DNA of 64,000 bases, taken from contig OX465281.1 in NCBI GenBank assembly GCA_949987705.1, forward strand, positions 225,961,978 to 226,025,977, given 5' to 3'. The notes below the pieces were generated by a model that did not search any database, was not told the DNA's origin, and saw nothing but the letters and a program-made list of their open reading frames with translations. This DNA is from Thereva unica (Eukaryota > Arthropoda > Insecta > Diptera > Therevidae). Of this stretch, positions 1 through 10,734 are shown piece by piece (the stretch's first letter is position 1; every line of letters starts with the position of its first letter). Position numbers and translations under genes: made by a program.

Positions 1-229
1 CCAACTTGAGAAAACAACATATTCCAGCAATGTTTTATAAACTCTCTTATGACATTTTGTTACATATAAACGTGAGAGCTAGTTTTGTTCGTTAGAGAAC
101 TAGTTTTTGATCAACTTCAATTTCGAAAAAGTGTGCTCAGCTTTCGAAGTATTCACGGGGACAGTTAGGAATACGAAGAGTGCTGTGCACACATCTAAAT
201 AACGGAACGACAATGAGGAGTTTTGAATG

Positions 230-807
230 ATCAAGAGCAGGGCCAGCGCTTGGGTCTTGTGCGCCCGGTGCAATATGCCATATTGTGCGCCCGGTGCAGT
301 ATGCCGTATTGCGCCCCATCTGCTGTTCATTACATTTGATCGCAGTGAAAGACAATAAAAAAAGACAAAAAAAAAGTGCTCCAGCGTAGTATTAATGAAT
401 TAAGAGATTTTTCTCTCTCAATTGGGAGAGTTTTCTCCAGAATTTTTACTTGAAATTCTCTAAGACGTTCCTCTTTCTTGCGTAAAATTTCATGAAAATC
501 TCGAAGTTAAAATCTCGGTTAAGCAAAATTTGCACACGGTTTTTCTTGCATGAGAAAAAACAGAAACCAAATTTGGTACAATTGTGTAATTTCATGCAAC
601 CGCGGAATTTTATCGAGAAAAAAAATGTAAAAACAATTCGCGGTAATAAAAATGAATTCCTGTAATACTTTAAAAAAAAGTCCGGGAACTTCATTTCATT
701 TAAATTAATATTTAAAAATCCTTTTTTCTGAAATTGCGCCCCTGTCCAATTGCGCCCGGTGCATGTGCACCATTTACGCCTATAAAAGCGCCGCCCCTGA
801 TCAAGAG
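230..807. mobile_element. Non-autonomous hAT-type element with 8-bp duplication
   Basis: The element runs from 238 to 799 (562 bp). It begins CAGGGCCAGCGCT and ends with the inverted form of CAGGGGCGGCGCT. The flanking octamer ATCAAGAG is present at 230-237 and again, perfectly, at 800-807. An 8-bp target duplication and CAGGG-type ends are typical of hAT transposons. The interior is AT-rich and has no transposase. Both ends carry the motif TGCGCCCGGTGCA, duplicated at the left end. A related end fragment lies at 58860-58937. Confidence 0.8.
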
Positions 808-1849
808 ACGGGCTAACTCTTTGACACCTTTCACTGAACTGATCTCTTTCGAAAATGTCGACCTAACAGAAAGCAACTGAGAGGAAAGAAAGGTGCCACG
901 TCATTCGAAAAAGTTTTGGAAAACAGTTCAGCTTTTTGCGATAACTCGCTCTTCGGTGAATTCATGAGATATTGAGGTTGCAGGTTGATCTCCAAAACAT
1001 TTGTTATCCAAGACCTTTTTCATTCCATCAACCCAATCTTCGAATTGCGATGACATCGTATCTATCATTGGGCAAAAATATTAACTCGAAAGCTTTGATG
1101 CGGATCGGTAAATCTTTCATCTTGGGGCAATTCATCAAAGTGAGAGTTGACCTTCCGTGATTTTTTGTCTAAAAACTTTTTTTCGACTTTCCACTTATCG
1201 CAAATTTCTGATATTTTTATCAATAAACAATCAAAAGCTCTCCTTAAGCTCTAAATAGTTGGTAAAGAAATTTGGAGCTGATCATGTGCAAAAAAGAGAT
1301 TGATTTGTTCTGTCTGCAATAATTTGGACGGCAAGTACTTTAATCGCAATATGTCGTTTTGAAGAGCAAGAAGAAAAAGCAGTGATCTATGACCAGATCA
1401 ATCGGTTCACCTTTATCATTGTAGAAAACATGTACAAAACGGAACCCTAAGTATTTGGTGTATTGTAAGAAACCAGAAGCTTTCTCTGCCAGATCAGTCT
1501 ATTCTTGAATTAGTCCCTTCTTGCTGAATGGTGCCAGAATATTGTTTTGTCGGGTTTCATTATCACACCAGCTGGTGATCAAGGCAAGCGTAGCCGGCGG
1601 ATACTGTGGGTATGGTGGATAGCAGCAGCGCCCACCCGGAAAATTCTGGATCCGGAATTCTTCATCCGGAATTTGAGAATAAATGAGTGTGTTACATGAA
1701 GAATGCGCCGAATCTCACACAATAAAAGAAAACGAGCTCTGCATTATCCTGGATACGTAGTCATACCAGTCACAACGCTAAGCTATCGTGCCTGAAATGA
1801 TGGAGGAATTGTCTATATTCTCCATTTCCACTTAAGGTCTGTGAGGGGT
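808..1849. other. No gene recognised
   Basis: AT-rich sequence. I see no open frame resembling a known protein, no splice-supported exon and no clear repeat boundary. Confidence 0.5.
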
Positions 1850-2265
1850 CGTAACCCAATTAAAAATAATTTAGTTGGTTAATTCTCTTATAAGCACACA
1901 CGTGCCTGCAGCTAGCACGCATAGCGAACAAATAGGCATGCCACAAAAGTATGCACGCTCCCGCCACTGGCATACACACTCTCGCCATTGGCATACACAC
2001 TCCCGCCACAGGCACGAAAATCTAAAAATTTGTTCGCCACAGGCAACCACTCTCTCGCTTCTGGCATGCAAGCTCCCGCCACAGGCATACACTTTTTCTA
2101 GACTAAAAGGAGCAAAATTAAGGCTGTAGAAAATTGTGTAGGACGAAGAACACGGGCAATTAGCTTGAGTCTTATTTTTACTCAAGTGAGCTGTGGCCTA
2201 CGGGCTAGTGCATACCTGCTGCATGCTATGTGCGGGCAAGTTTCGTTTTTACTCGGGAACTCACT
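1850..2265 (+). repeat. Dispersed repeat with internal 20-bp minisatellite, copy 1
   Basis: After a conserved lead (GTAACCCAATTAAAAATAAT) come several units of about 20 bp of the type CTCCCGCCACNGGCATACAC, two copies of a CACGAAAATCT-like stretch, and a tail with GAGTAAAAA and ACTAGCCCG motifs. The same order of motifs is found in the opposite orientation at 13116-13745. The open frames here in both strands are by-products of the tandem repeats. The class is not known; no transposase or terminal inverted repeat is visible. Confidence 0.6.
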
Positions 2266-2774
2266 TCCCCACATTCCCTCGTAACCCCTTTATCTACGTT
2301 TGGGATAAGTCTGAGGCTCCACCGTCTCTTAACAGACTTGTATCACTTGCCTTGCTATACGTTACAGACTCGCAGTGCGGCATCTGCCACCACACTCACT
2401 TTGTTGCCCCTCTAATATACATATTCTGGATCATAGAGACCCACGCCTTCTCCCGCCAGTATATTTATGGGTATAATTCCCGCTATCATGCACGCCGTAT
2501 TGTTGGATATCGTCCTGCATGCGCAGCACGCACGAAGAAGGATTAAGTTGGAGACAGATACAGGCGTCGTTAGTGCGTGTGGTGACTGATATAATAGAAA
2601 TGATTACATTCAAATGCAAGCAGACATATAGTAACATAAACAGATTGCACGCAACGCAAAAGTTGGTCTACTTCCAACTGTTTGTCAGCGAAAATTCGCC
2701 ACATACATTGCACAAACTGTACGCACGCACGTATCTGTTTCCAACTTGAGTCTGTATGCGGCCGTCCATTTTCT
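2266..2774. other. No gene recognised
   Basis: No host exon is visible. The AAAGTTGG...CCAACT segment near 2659 resembles one near 48828, so this is probably repeat-derived. Confidence 0.4.
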
Positions 2775-3045
2775 GCTGTAAATAGGGATGCAAACGATAG
2801 CTCGATATTTGCAAAACATCGATACATCGTAGGCAAACATCGATGTTAACATCGATGTTTTGGTGGACGATACATCGCCGATACATCGACAGCAAAACTG
2901 TTAAACATCGACATCGTGGTTGCCATGACTTATTTACTCACCGTTTTGTTGCGTTTTTGCTATCGCAGTGGTAAGAAAGTGAATTACTATAGATTTCATA
3001 TTTGTCACAAACACAATTAAGATACTTGTTTCAATTACTGCGTAA

Positions 3046-3206
3046 TAAGGGCGCTTTCAAAAATTCAGCCGACTACAGCAGTCAGAGTAGTCAAATGCAA
3101 ACGAATTCAAATGCTTGCTCTGTTTGCTTACAAATTTCATCTTTAACTGAATATTTGAAAAGTTGACTGCTCCGACTACTACGGCTGAATTTCTGGAAGC
3201 GCCCTA
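3046..3206. mobile_element. Short inverted-repeat element, TA-flanked
   Basis: This 157-bp insertion (3048-3204) starts AGGGCGCTTTC and ends GGAAGCGCCC. Its arms pair over roughly 40 bp, including the GAATTTCT/AAAATTC and AGCCG/CGGCT segments, and it is flanked by TA on both sides. The related duplicate near 4065-4078 reads GCGTAATAATATATTTG without the insert, which looks like the empty site. Confidence 0.65.
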
Positions 3207-3246
3207 TTTGTCAGTAGTTTATTATTATTATATTTGTCACAGACAC

Positions 3247-4044
3247 AATTTAGTCCATTTGTTAGGGCTTTTGACCTCTAACAAAATGTTAACTCTCTAA
3301 TTTTTTTTGTAAATAATAGTTTTTAGTGAGTAGAATATGTTAAAAAAAAGTTTCGTAAAATTGGTTGTACGCTACCCCCAAAAATAACCCCCTAAAAACA
3401 GGAAAATCAGTTTTTTACTAATATCTCTTAAACAGTAAGTCTTATCATAAAACAGTGTTTACGAAGTTTGTAGATTAAGCGATTATCTACAAAAAATGAT
3501 AGTATACATTTTTTCGTACGAAGTGCCGTTCATGAGATATCGCCATTTTAAAGATTTAAAATATTCACATCCCCTAATTCGCAACTTGTATAGGTCATCA
3601 GACGTTCCATAAATTCTCTGTTGAACTACTTGGCTAATATTTTCAGGGGTGATTCCTGGATGTATTTGGAATAAAAATTTGTTCTAGAGAGGGGGCTATC
3701 CCCACTATCCCCTAAGATACAGGGTGTTTACGAAAGAAGAAAATGTTTTTTTTTTAAATTTACTCAAATTTGAATAACTTCTATACTAATTATCATATAG
3801 CAACCTAATTAGGCTCATCTTTTAGCTAAATGTGTGCTCTTTTATTTGATATAAAGATATTAGTAAAAAACTGATTTTCCTGTTTTTAGGGGGTTGTTTT
3901 TGGGGGTAGCGTACAACCAATTTTCCGAAACTTTTTTTTAACATATTCTACTCACTAAAAACTATTATTTACAAAAAAAATTTGAGAGTTAACATTTTGT
4001 TGGAGGGTTTCATTAACATTTTTCCCTCACGACTGGACTAAATT
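3247..4044. mobile_element. 790-bp foldback element with long inverted arms
   Basis: The element runs 3251-4040. Ends TAGTCCA and TGGACTA lead into arms of about 180 bp (about 3251-3433 and 3855-4040) that are near-perfect inverted copies, sharing for example GGGGGTAGCGTACAACCAAT. The flanking AATT occurs on both sides, while the duplicate at 3012-3024 shows a single ACACAATTAAGA, consistent with a 4-bp target duplication. No protein is encoded. Confidence 0.75.
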
Positions 4045-4463
4045 AAGATATATGTTCCAATTACTGCGTAATAATATATTTGTACGATTCTTGCTTATGT
4101 CAAGTTAGCTTGCTATAGCGCTATAGGAATTTAGCTAAAGTTTTGGGTTAAAATCAGTTAAAAAATGATTAGATTGTTGCTTAAATACATAATAGTTATA
4201 GTTATATACATACTTACATAATTTAAAATGTGAATAGTTATTTTATGTTCATTAAAATGTCTCTAACCACGTTTTAATTCATATGATGGATGATATAATT
4301 CAAACATCGGGAAAACATCGATGTATCGTTCTTATAGCCGATGTTTTTTAACATCGATGTTTGTCGTGGCACCATCGATGTTTTAAAACATCGATGTTTT
4401 TAAGAACGATGTTGCATCCCTAGCTGTAAATCTTTTTTGTTGTGGGTGCGTGCTGCCCATACT

Positions 4464-4524
4464 GGTACTGCGAAAAACTAGACTAAGCTAACCACCCTCG
4501 CCTAAAACTAGACTAAGCTAACCA
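4464..4524 (+). repeat. Short tandem duplication
   Basis: The segment AAACTAGACTAAGCTAACCA occurs twice in tandem. Confidence 0.7.
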
Positions 4525-5029
4525 CCCACGTTAGACAGCATTCTCGGAAATGATGCACAAATGGCGGAAGCTTTATCTCCCATGCTCTCCAAGTGTGCTT
4601 TAAAATTATGCCTTTGGTCGATCTGTTCCCATACCTTGATTCTTACGGATACTTGTTTTCCAGGTTGCTGATCAATGCAGTTACAGCTTAGTATTTAGCA
4701 AACGACAGACCAACGATTTCAGGCCATGCTATAATACCTCAGATAGCTTCGTTCGCGCATAATTCGATCTCATCTTAGGCGTAGCCTCAACAATCATGAT
4801 ACATTGGAGTCCTAGGTCCTAGGGCACCACAAAGTTGTTAGTAAATCATCGGCCCATCTTCCAATTTACAATTATGAGACTCACCTTCTTTCCTTTTTAG
4901 GAAAGGATGGTACCAAATAACAGTTTCCGAGGAGGGGTGTGTTTGACTACCCACCGGGGCCCAACACGATCTCCCGGCACTGAAGGCAAGTGCTGGCGGC
5001 ATTCGTCTTGATGCTATTTTATCTATTTA

Positions 5030-5520
5030 AACGGTGACATCTGCGTAATCTTGGGTTAAGAACCGAGTAGTTTCATGAGTTAATACACCATCAAGTAGGA
5101 GATGTAAATCCTCCTTATGGACATAGTTTTGTTGAGGTGCCTTCCAAAGGGCTTTGAAAATGAGTGAGTTCTCAGCTCATGAGTCGATAAAGTCGCCAAA
5201 AGTGCGGCCCGGTGTTTTTAGAGCTCTTGTTAGAATGTCGATTGATGTATTGTCGAAGGATCCCTCGATATCGAAGAACGCCGCTATCACAAAACTGTCT
5301 TTGTTTAACACTGATCTTTCCAAATCCAGCTGATTTTCCCTCCCGGTACGTGCGCTGAGAAGAGCAGATCAGTTGGCGTACAAGATAAATATCTCTTATC
5401 CCCGTTGTGATAATTATCATCATTGGTTTCAAAGCAAATGATGAGAAGCTGGTTGATTTAGCTTGGGGATAATCAGAACGCCCAGGTCTGGGAACCACTA
5501 ACTCGCTTTCGAAATAGAAA
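5030..5520 (-). pseudogene. R1/I-like LINE reverse transcriptase fragment
   Basis: Reading the minus strand in shifting frames gives an R1/I-clade reverse transcriptase. There is a stretch like RPGRSDYPQAK followed by TSFALKP (the RPISLTSF-LLK region), then FFDIEGSFDN, which is the first catalytic motif region (FIDIEGAFDN in relatives), followed by ALKTP. Stops and frameshifts show that it is dead. The polymerase YADD box is not seen downstream, so the copy is also truncated. A related but distinct fragment lies at 62885-63325. Confidence 0.6.
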
Positions 5521-7261
5521 AATCGCAGAATTACTTCCGTGAAAACAGGCTGTAATACAAAATTCTCTCTAAAGTTCCTTAAATGCCTTTGTTACTGAAC
5601 GTTAATTTAGTCGTACATCTCCAGCTAACCAACAACAACATCATGACTATTTTCAAAGAATGCGGAAATACGTACGGTGGTTAATTATATAATTTAATCC
5701 GCCATTAAAAGAACACAGTTGGGTTCCAATACCTTCGAAAAGGCAAAAAGATCGAAAAACGAAAAAGTCTCAAACCTTATCGAAAGGGAAAAAGAAACTT
5801 AACTGACCATGAAACTCACCTTAACAAGAAAATGTTTAAAGAAAATCAGGATACGGAGCTGAGTCAAGAAACCTCAGAAATCCGAGGAAATTAATGGGGC
5901 TCTGGCAAGGCATTCCACGGAAGGCGGGAGGACTTGTTCTAGTCGTTAGGCCGGTCTAAAAATAGCCGCGACTGGATTTAGCATCTATAAATCGCGCTGC
6001 AGCTTAGAAATCGAGGACAATCAACGTCCACATGTTGGTAAATAGCTAGCCCCGGCCGCATGGAGGCGCTGTGCGTTGAAGTGCGATATAATTGAATTAT
6101 ATAAGATCAAATTTCATAACACAACAACAACAACAGCAGCAGCACAGCAACAATCATAGTAATTATGCTCTTAATTTACCTGAAGATCTCCTCGCCTTTC
6201 AATTTGTACCGCCTCGGTCCAGGCCTGTGTACCTGGGCACACCGCGTTGACGGTTGGCGACTCTGCGAGAGAAGTGTCGGGATAAAATGACACGTCGTAA
6301 TGGCCATAATCATAATAAAGCGAAGACGCACATCGCATGTCTGTTTTTCGGTGTGTGTATTGCGGGGCTTTTGTCGTTTTTAATTACCGCGCGAATGGCG
6401 GCCTTAAACTTGAGGTAAACTGACACGCGGGCTTGAGTGACTTTGAGCGGAATGAGGTGGTTCTAGTTCGGGCTTTGATTTTTACCTGGCATACCGTTCT
6501 AGTTTAACGCTTTCGTGATTCTGGCATAAATCTGCTGCTGTTCGATATGCATATGGAAAAACTTTAAGCGGCTACGTACCTGCCTGCATACCTACGTTAA
6601 TTACCATAATTACTATGGTTGCGACGTTTGCTGGCTCGGTGAGAAATTATTTTAATGTTTATTGTTTGGTTTTTTCCGCCTTGTAGAAGGTGGTTTTTGG
6701 TTTTGTCATGTTTTTTTTTTTTTAGATTTTGGTTATTATAGATTCCGCGGTGTTAGAGTGGCAGTAATAAATGATCTTATTACCAACCTCTGCTCTCGAC
6801 AGGTTTGGCTTTACATTTAAGTATCGGACATTTAATCCAATGTTCAGGCTGGTTCTTTAACCTTTGAGAGGGATAAGGTCGTAGCTACACGTCGTACCTC
6901 AGCCAAATCGCTGTCAGTATCATTTCCGCGCAATTAGCATTTAACAGGGGCAGAACTAATAAGTGTAGAAAATCCTTTTTGCTTCCTACATAAAATTTAT
7001 AATAAAAGTTTAAAATTACCTGAGTTGGTCAGTCAAGGTTTCTACCTTTAAAAGTGAGAAAGAGATCAGGCAAGTCCCTTCCAAGGAAGATTGGTGTAAG
7101 GCTAATAGCTTTTCCGGTAAAACACTACTGTGGAACAAAGAACTGAGACCAGGGACCAGAATAAACGACGACCATCATGGCCAAAGAATAAGAATAACGA
7201 TTTGCAAAATCTTTCCACTCTGTACAGAGCTCGATAACCGCAGCAACTAGTCGATATTCGT
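5521..7261. other. No gene recognised; GC-richer low-repeat stretch
   Basis: No coding exon is supported. A CAA/CAG-type microsatellite lies at about 6121-6155. The part at 6180-6600 is less AT-rich than its surroundings and carries homeodomain-like TAATTACC and TAATTACCATAATTA words, so an old non-coding regulatory segment is possible but unproven. Confidence 0.35.
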
Positions 7262-8280
7262 CTAAATTAAATGTTGACATAACATCCATCCAAGGGATGT
7301 GATGGACAGAGAATGGAGTCTTGAAAAATTGCGACTTCCACTACATATGAATACAAACCATAATCGGGTAGGCGATATGGTCAGCAAAAAGGTGAAACCT
7401 AGCGTTACCAGTATGTCGGTAACCACAGGTTTGCAGGAGAACATGGACAAGGAGTTTTAGAGATGGTAGGTAGACGAAGGGCTGCCTCCAGTGTGACAGG
7501 AGGCCCAATTTCTGCTTGGTGCGCCGTTTTGTTGCCACAACTCGTGTACCTTGATTGTGGAGTGGTTGTTTGGTCGGGGTAACGGATGGCCGGCCAAGTC
7601 GCCCTAGAGCTGGTGCAGGTCTCCAGTGCTCTCCACTTTTGGCTGGCTAGCAGCAGGTGGAATTCAAAAATAGCATTTTTGACTCGAGCGATTGGGCTGC
7701 TAACCATCTCGGTCTCGGATAAAGACTCCCTGCCTAAGTAGTCTACTTTCTCGTTCCCCTCTATGTTACTATGACCGGGAAACCAGAGGAGAGTCAGGTT
7801 GTGCTTTCTACCAAGCCTATCTAGCTCAGCTCTACATTGCTCCACTAACTTCGAGCGCATCATTACTGAATCCAGAGCTTTTATAGATGCTTGGTTGTCT
7901 ATGAAAATTGCAATACTACATTCTTGTGTAGGTTCTAAGTTCATTGTCTGGCAGGCCTTCAAGATCGTCAGCACTTCAGCTTGAAAGACACTAGTGTACA
8001 CCGGGAGGTGCCAGGACAGTGAACAATTAGTGATCTCTAAATAAACCACTGCTCCAGCACCCTCTGACGTTTTGGAGTCGTCAGTGAATATTCGTTCAGC
8101 GAACTTTCGCAAGACATCTCCGTTTCTCCACTCTTTTCTTGAGGCCCATTCGACGGAGAAGTCTTTCCAAAAGGTCAATGTAGGGAGAAGGTAGTCTGCG
8201 GTTGTAGCGACCATACCCTCGGGTAGCAAATTCAAAAAATTGCTATGTCCGTAGGGTTTTCAGTTCCAGGTGACGGATTC
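7262..8280 (-). pseudogene. R1/I-like LINE RNase H domain fragment
   Basis: The open frame 8235-7405 encodes an RNase H domain of the kind found at the C-terminus of I- and R1-group non-LTR retrotransposons. All four acidic positions can be found: D in FTDDSK, E in FQAEVLTIL, D in IFIDNQAS, and the last D in GNEKVDYL after FPGHSNIEGN. RNase H removes the RNA strand during target-primed reverse transcription. The frame breaks near 7540 and continues in other frames down to about 7262. No reverse transcriptase adjoins it, so this is a fragment. Confidence 0.75.
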
Positions 8281-8454
8281 CTTCTGAGGACACTGCACGA
8301 GGCTAGATGTTTGATGTGAAGAGGGTGGGGCTAGTAGATGCAAGAGAACGTCAAGAGCTTTAGTGGGGCATGTCCTCATAGCCCCTGTTGCCCCTACCCT
8401 ACCCGAGAGAAGGCACAAGTAAGATCAGAGATGACACAAGTAAGTATCAGCCCT

Positions 8455-8525
8455 GCGTTCAAGGATATTCACAAATCCCCTGGGTTTCCCCTCACGGAGC
8501 CACTCGCAACCAAAAATATTACAAG
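8455..8525 (+). pseudogene. RTE-type endonuclease scrap
   Basis: Across one frameshift the plus strand reads FKDIHK and then PWVSPHGATRNQ. This matches the endonuclease segment HKDIHKMTWQSPHGVTNNQ of the RTE-like LINE at 10717-13113. Only about 25 codons remain. Confidence 0.5.
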
Positions 8526-9768
8526 CTTATGTACCACAGCCACATTTTGGGCCTGATAATGAGACAAGGCCTCGAGAGCGGAAGCGGCCCCCTGTGGCTG
8601 TTAGGAGATATAATAGCGTGTAGGAAGGAAAGAAAGATACTCTATGCTGCCGAACAAAACAGCATACACCCCCACCTTAGAAGCATCACAATTATAGTCA
8701 GGGTAGAATTCTACATACAAAGCTATAAAAGAATTCGGTATCTGACTGAAATTAACTGACACGTATATATAGTTTGATTATGATTAAGCCAAGTAGAGAT
8801 ATCTGAAACACTAGCCGTACCAATCAACATTGATTACGGACTTAGAAAAGAGAACGACTGGACTGCCTTCTCTTCCACCTGGCGTTGAAGAAAGTAGTTA
8901 AAGATTCGGATGTTACAACAAGAGACGCAGATATTCACAAATTAATCTGGATAGTGGCTTACGCAAATTTTATAGATATTATAGGAACATCCACTTTGCC
9001 ACCCATATAAAGTGGGCGGCACAAAAGCTAGGACAGCACTCTTGCCTTCCGCGAAACCCAGACTAGCCCGCTACTCTCATACGATTTTACTTCAGCCCCC
9101 CTTTTCGCGGACTCTACAAACTAGAAGCTCCTTTCCAAATTGAACGGATCAACTGTCAGTCAGTTCATTTATCTGAAAACCTGCAAACTCCAAAAGTTTA
9201 AACGTAGGGTGTCCTAGCAAAGACACGAAATTTTCCTCTTCAAAAAAAGCTTTTTCCCACGGCTGACACAAACCTCATGAAAATTTCCCCTGTAAAAAAT
9301 AGCTTTCGTCTTAGCGAAGACACGAACCGTATCAAAATTTCTCCTACAAGAGAAGCTTTCATCCTAGCGAAAACACGAATCTTATTCTTAAAAGCTCATG
9401 CGCGAAATTCCATGTGGAATTTACGTAAATCCCAAGATATATACACACCAATCAACGTATGTCTAAAAAATGCGACAGAATCCCCATTGCTGATGATACT
9501 GTAGGGTTCATCGCTACCTCCTACAACAACCTATTTATTGAATCCAGCTTTTTTGGTTTTCTTAGTCATAAAATCGAATTCACAATAATATTGCCATTGA
9601 TTAAGCCTCTACAAGACTCAAAATTGAGCAAGAAAAGCAAACTAACTGGAAAAGAAACTAGGGATACAATGATTTATTTTTGCAATACGTTTTAACGGTT
9701 CTTGGTAACTTTCATCTAGAAAAATTTCATTTCATGCAGAGCTCACTTTTCTTATTTACCAGGGAAAG
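8526..9768. other. No gene recognised
   Basis: Short open frames only, with none resembling a known family. A block at 9190-9400 has three imperfect repeats containing CTAGCGAA-ACACGAA and AAGCTTT words. Confidence 0.4.
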
Positions 9769-10252
9769 TTTTTTTTTTTTTTTATGTGATAGACTAGAGA
9801 CTTAGGGAAAGCCCCCTTTGTACTGTTCGACAATCTATTTTTTCCTATAGAATGTCGAACAGCAGCTCTAGCCGGAAGATGAGAAGTAGAGAGAGAAGTA
9901 CATAGGAAGGAGCTGCCACAACCTAGCCGCGATATATTTTTATTCCACCTACTTCCAACCATTTCGCGACTCTGGCATCGGGGCATTTGAGAAACAACTC
10001 GCTGGAGTGTTATGCCTCCTGAAACGAGTTGAATCTCTTCAACCAACCGATGACATGCGCTTGGTGGAGTAGGGAAGGACTAGCAAAGGCTATGACAGGA
10101 GGAATCAGGAATGTAAAGAGGGGAGAAGAAAGAAGGAAAGTTATGTGGGTGGAAAAGTGGAAAAGGCGAGGGACCGTGGGGCTGGCCGGGATTCGAACCC
10201 GGGACCTCTGGGATAGTAGTCAGGCGCCTTACCCCTAGGCTACCGAGGCCCC
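9769..10252 (-). mobile_element. tRNA-headed SINE, copy 1
   Basis: On the minus strand the element begins at 10252 with a tRNA-like head. It has an A-box-like TAGCCTAGGGGTAAGGC and a perfect B box GGTTCGAATCC within a 5-bp T-arm. A unique body of about 370 bp follows, ending in CACATAAAAA and a poly-A run (poly-T at 9769-9783). Such SINEs are transcribed by RNA polymerase III and moved by a partner LINE. The 3' end resembles that of the LINE at 55098-57520. The acceptor stem is mispaired, so this is not a functional tRNA gene. Confidence 0.85.
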
Positions 10253-10384
10253 CTGATTTTTCCAGGACTGTTGTTTCAAAGAGCTCGAAGTCAATAAATT
10301 CGCTGAAAAGTATCGCACTCTATTTTGTTGGCAAAAACTCCAAGGTACATATTTGAATTGACTAAGTTCTAAAGAATTAGTTGA

Positions 10385-10700
10385 GAGAGTATTTTTTTAG
10401 TGCAATGAAAGTAATATTGGAGGGTGTCGAGCCTAAATCACACACTGTATCTGGAGACGTCCTCTAGGCCTCAATTGTATCGCCCGCCCTATTCATAATC
10501 ATTATAAACGACCTTCTCTTAGTCCCCTTTCATCAAATTCACAGGTTCGTTGAACCTAAGTATTCCCAATCAACGGTTCGTGTTCGTGTTAAGCTCAACT
10601 TTTCCAAAACGAAGTACTGTTGTCTTATCACCAATAAAACATGCTCCAGCATTCCTTCCGTTTCAGGAGACAATCTGAATCTAACGGCTAACTAATCTTT
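10385..10700 (+). pseudogene. CR1/jockey-like LINE reverse transcriptase fragment
   Basis: Plus-strand translation over several breaks gives VILEGVEPKSHTVSGD and then SPALFIIIINDLLLVP, then a KLNFSKTKYCCLI-like segment. These align with the same positions of the LINE at 55098-57520 (SPALFLIFINDLLSVP). The catalytic YADD region between them is deleted or scrambled. Confidence 0.6.
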
Positions 10701-10734
10701 CAACAATTTAAGGTGACCCATCCATCCAATGGCG

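Larger units (their letters stand above)
2775..4430. mobile_element. 1.64 kb hAT-type non-autonomous element, with two nested insertions
   Basis: The ends are TAGGGATGCAA (from 2783) and its inverse TTGCATCCCTA (to 4422). The octamer GCTGTAAA is repeated perfectly at 2775-2782 and 4423-4430, as expected of a hAT-type insertion. Multiple ACATCGATGTTT-type palindromes lie just inside each end. The interior has no transposase. It contains a duplicated segment (TTTGTCACAAACACAATT at about 3002 and its relative at about 3231) that received two further elements, listed separately. Confidence 0.85.

Noticed and set aside
1871..2185. 104-codon minus-strand frame with repeated WRECVCQ units
   Set aside because: It is a product of the 20-bp minisatellite; the opposite strand is open too.
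5172..5498. 108-codon minus-strand gene
   Set aside because: The recognisable protein signal (R1/I-like polymerase) switches among frames, so this frame is a chance run over a dead LINE.
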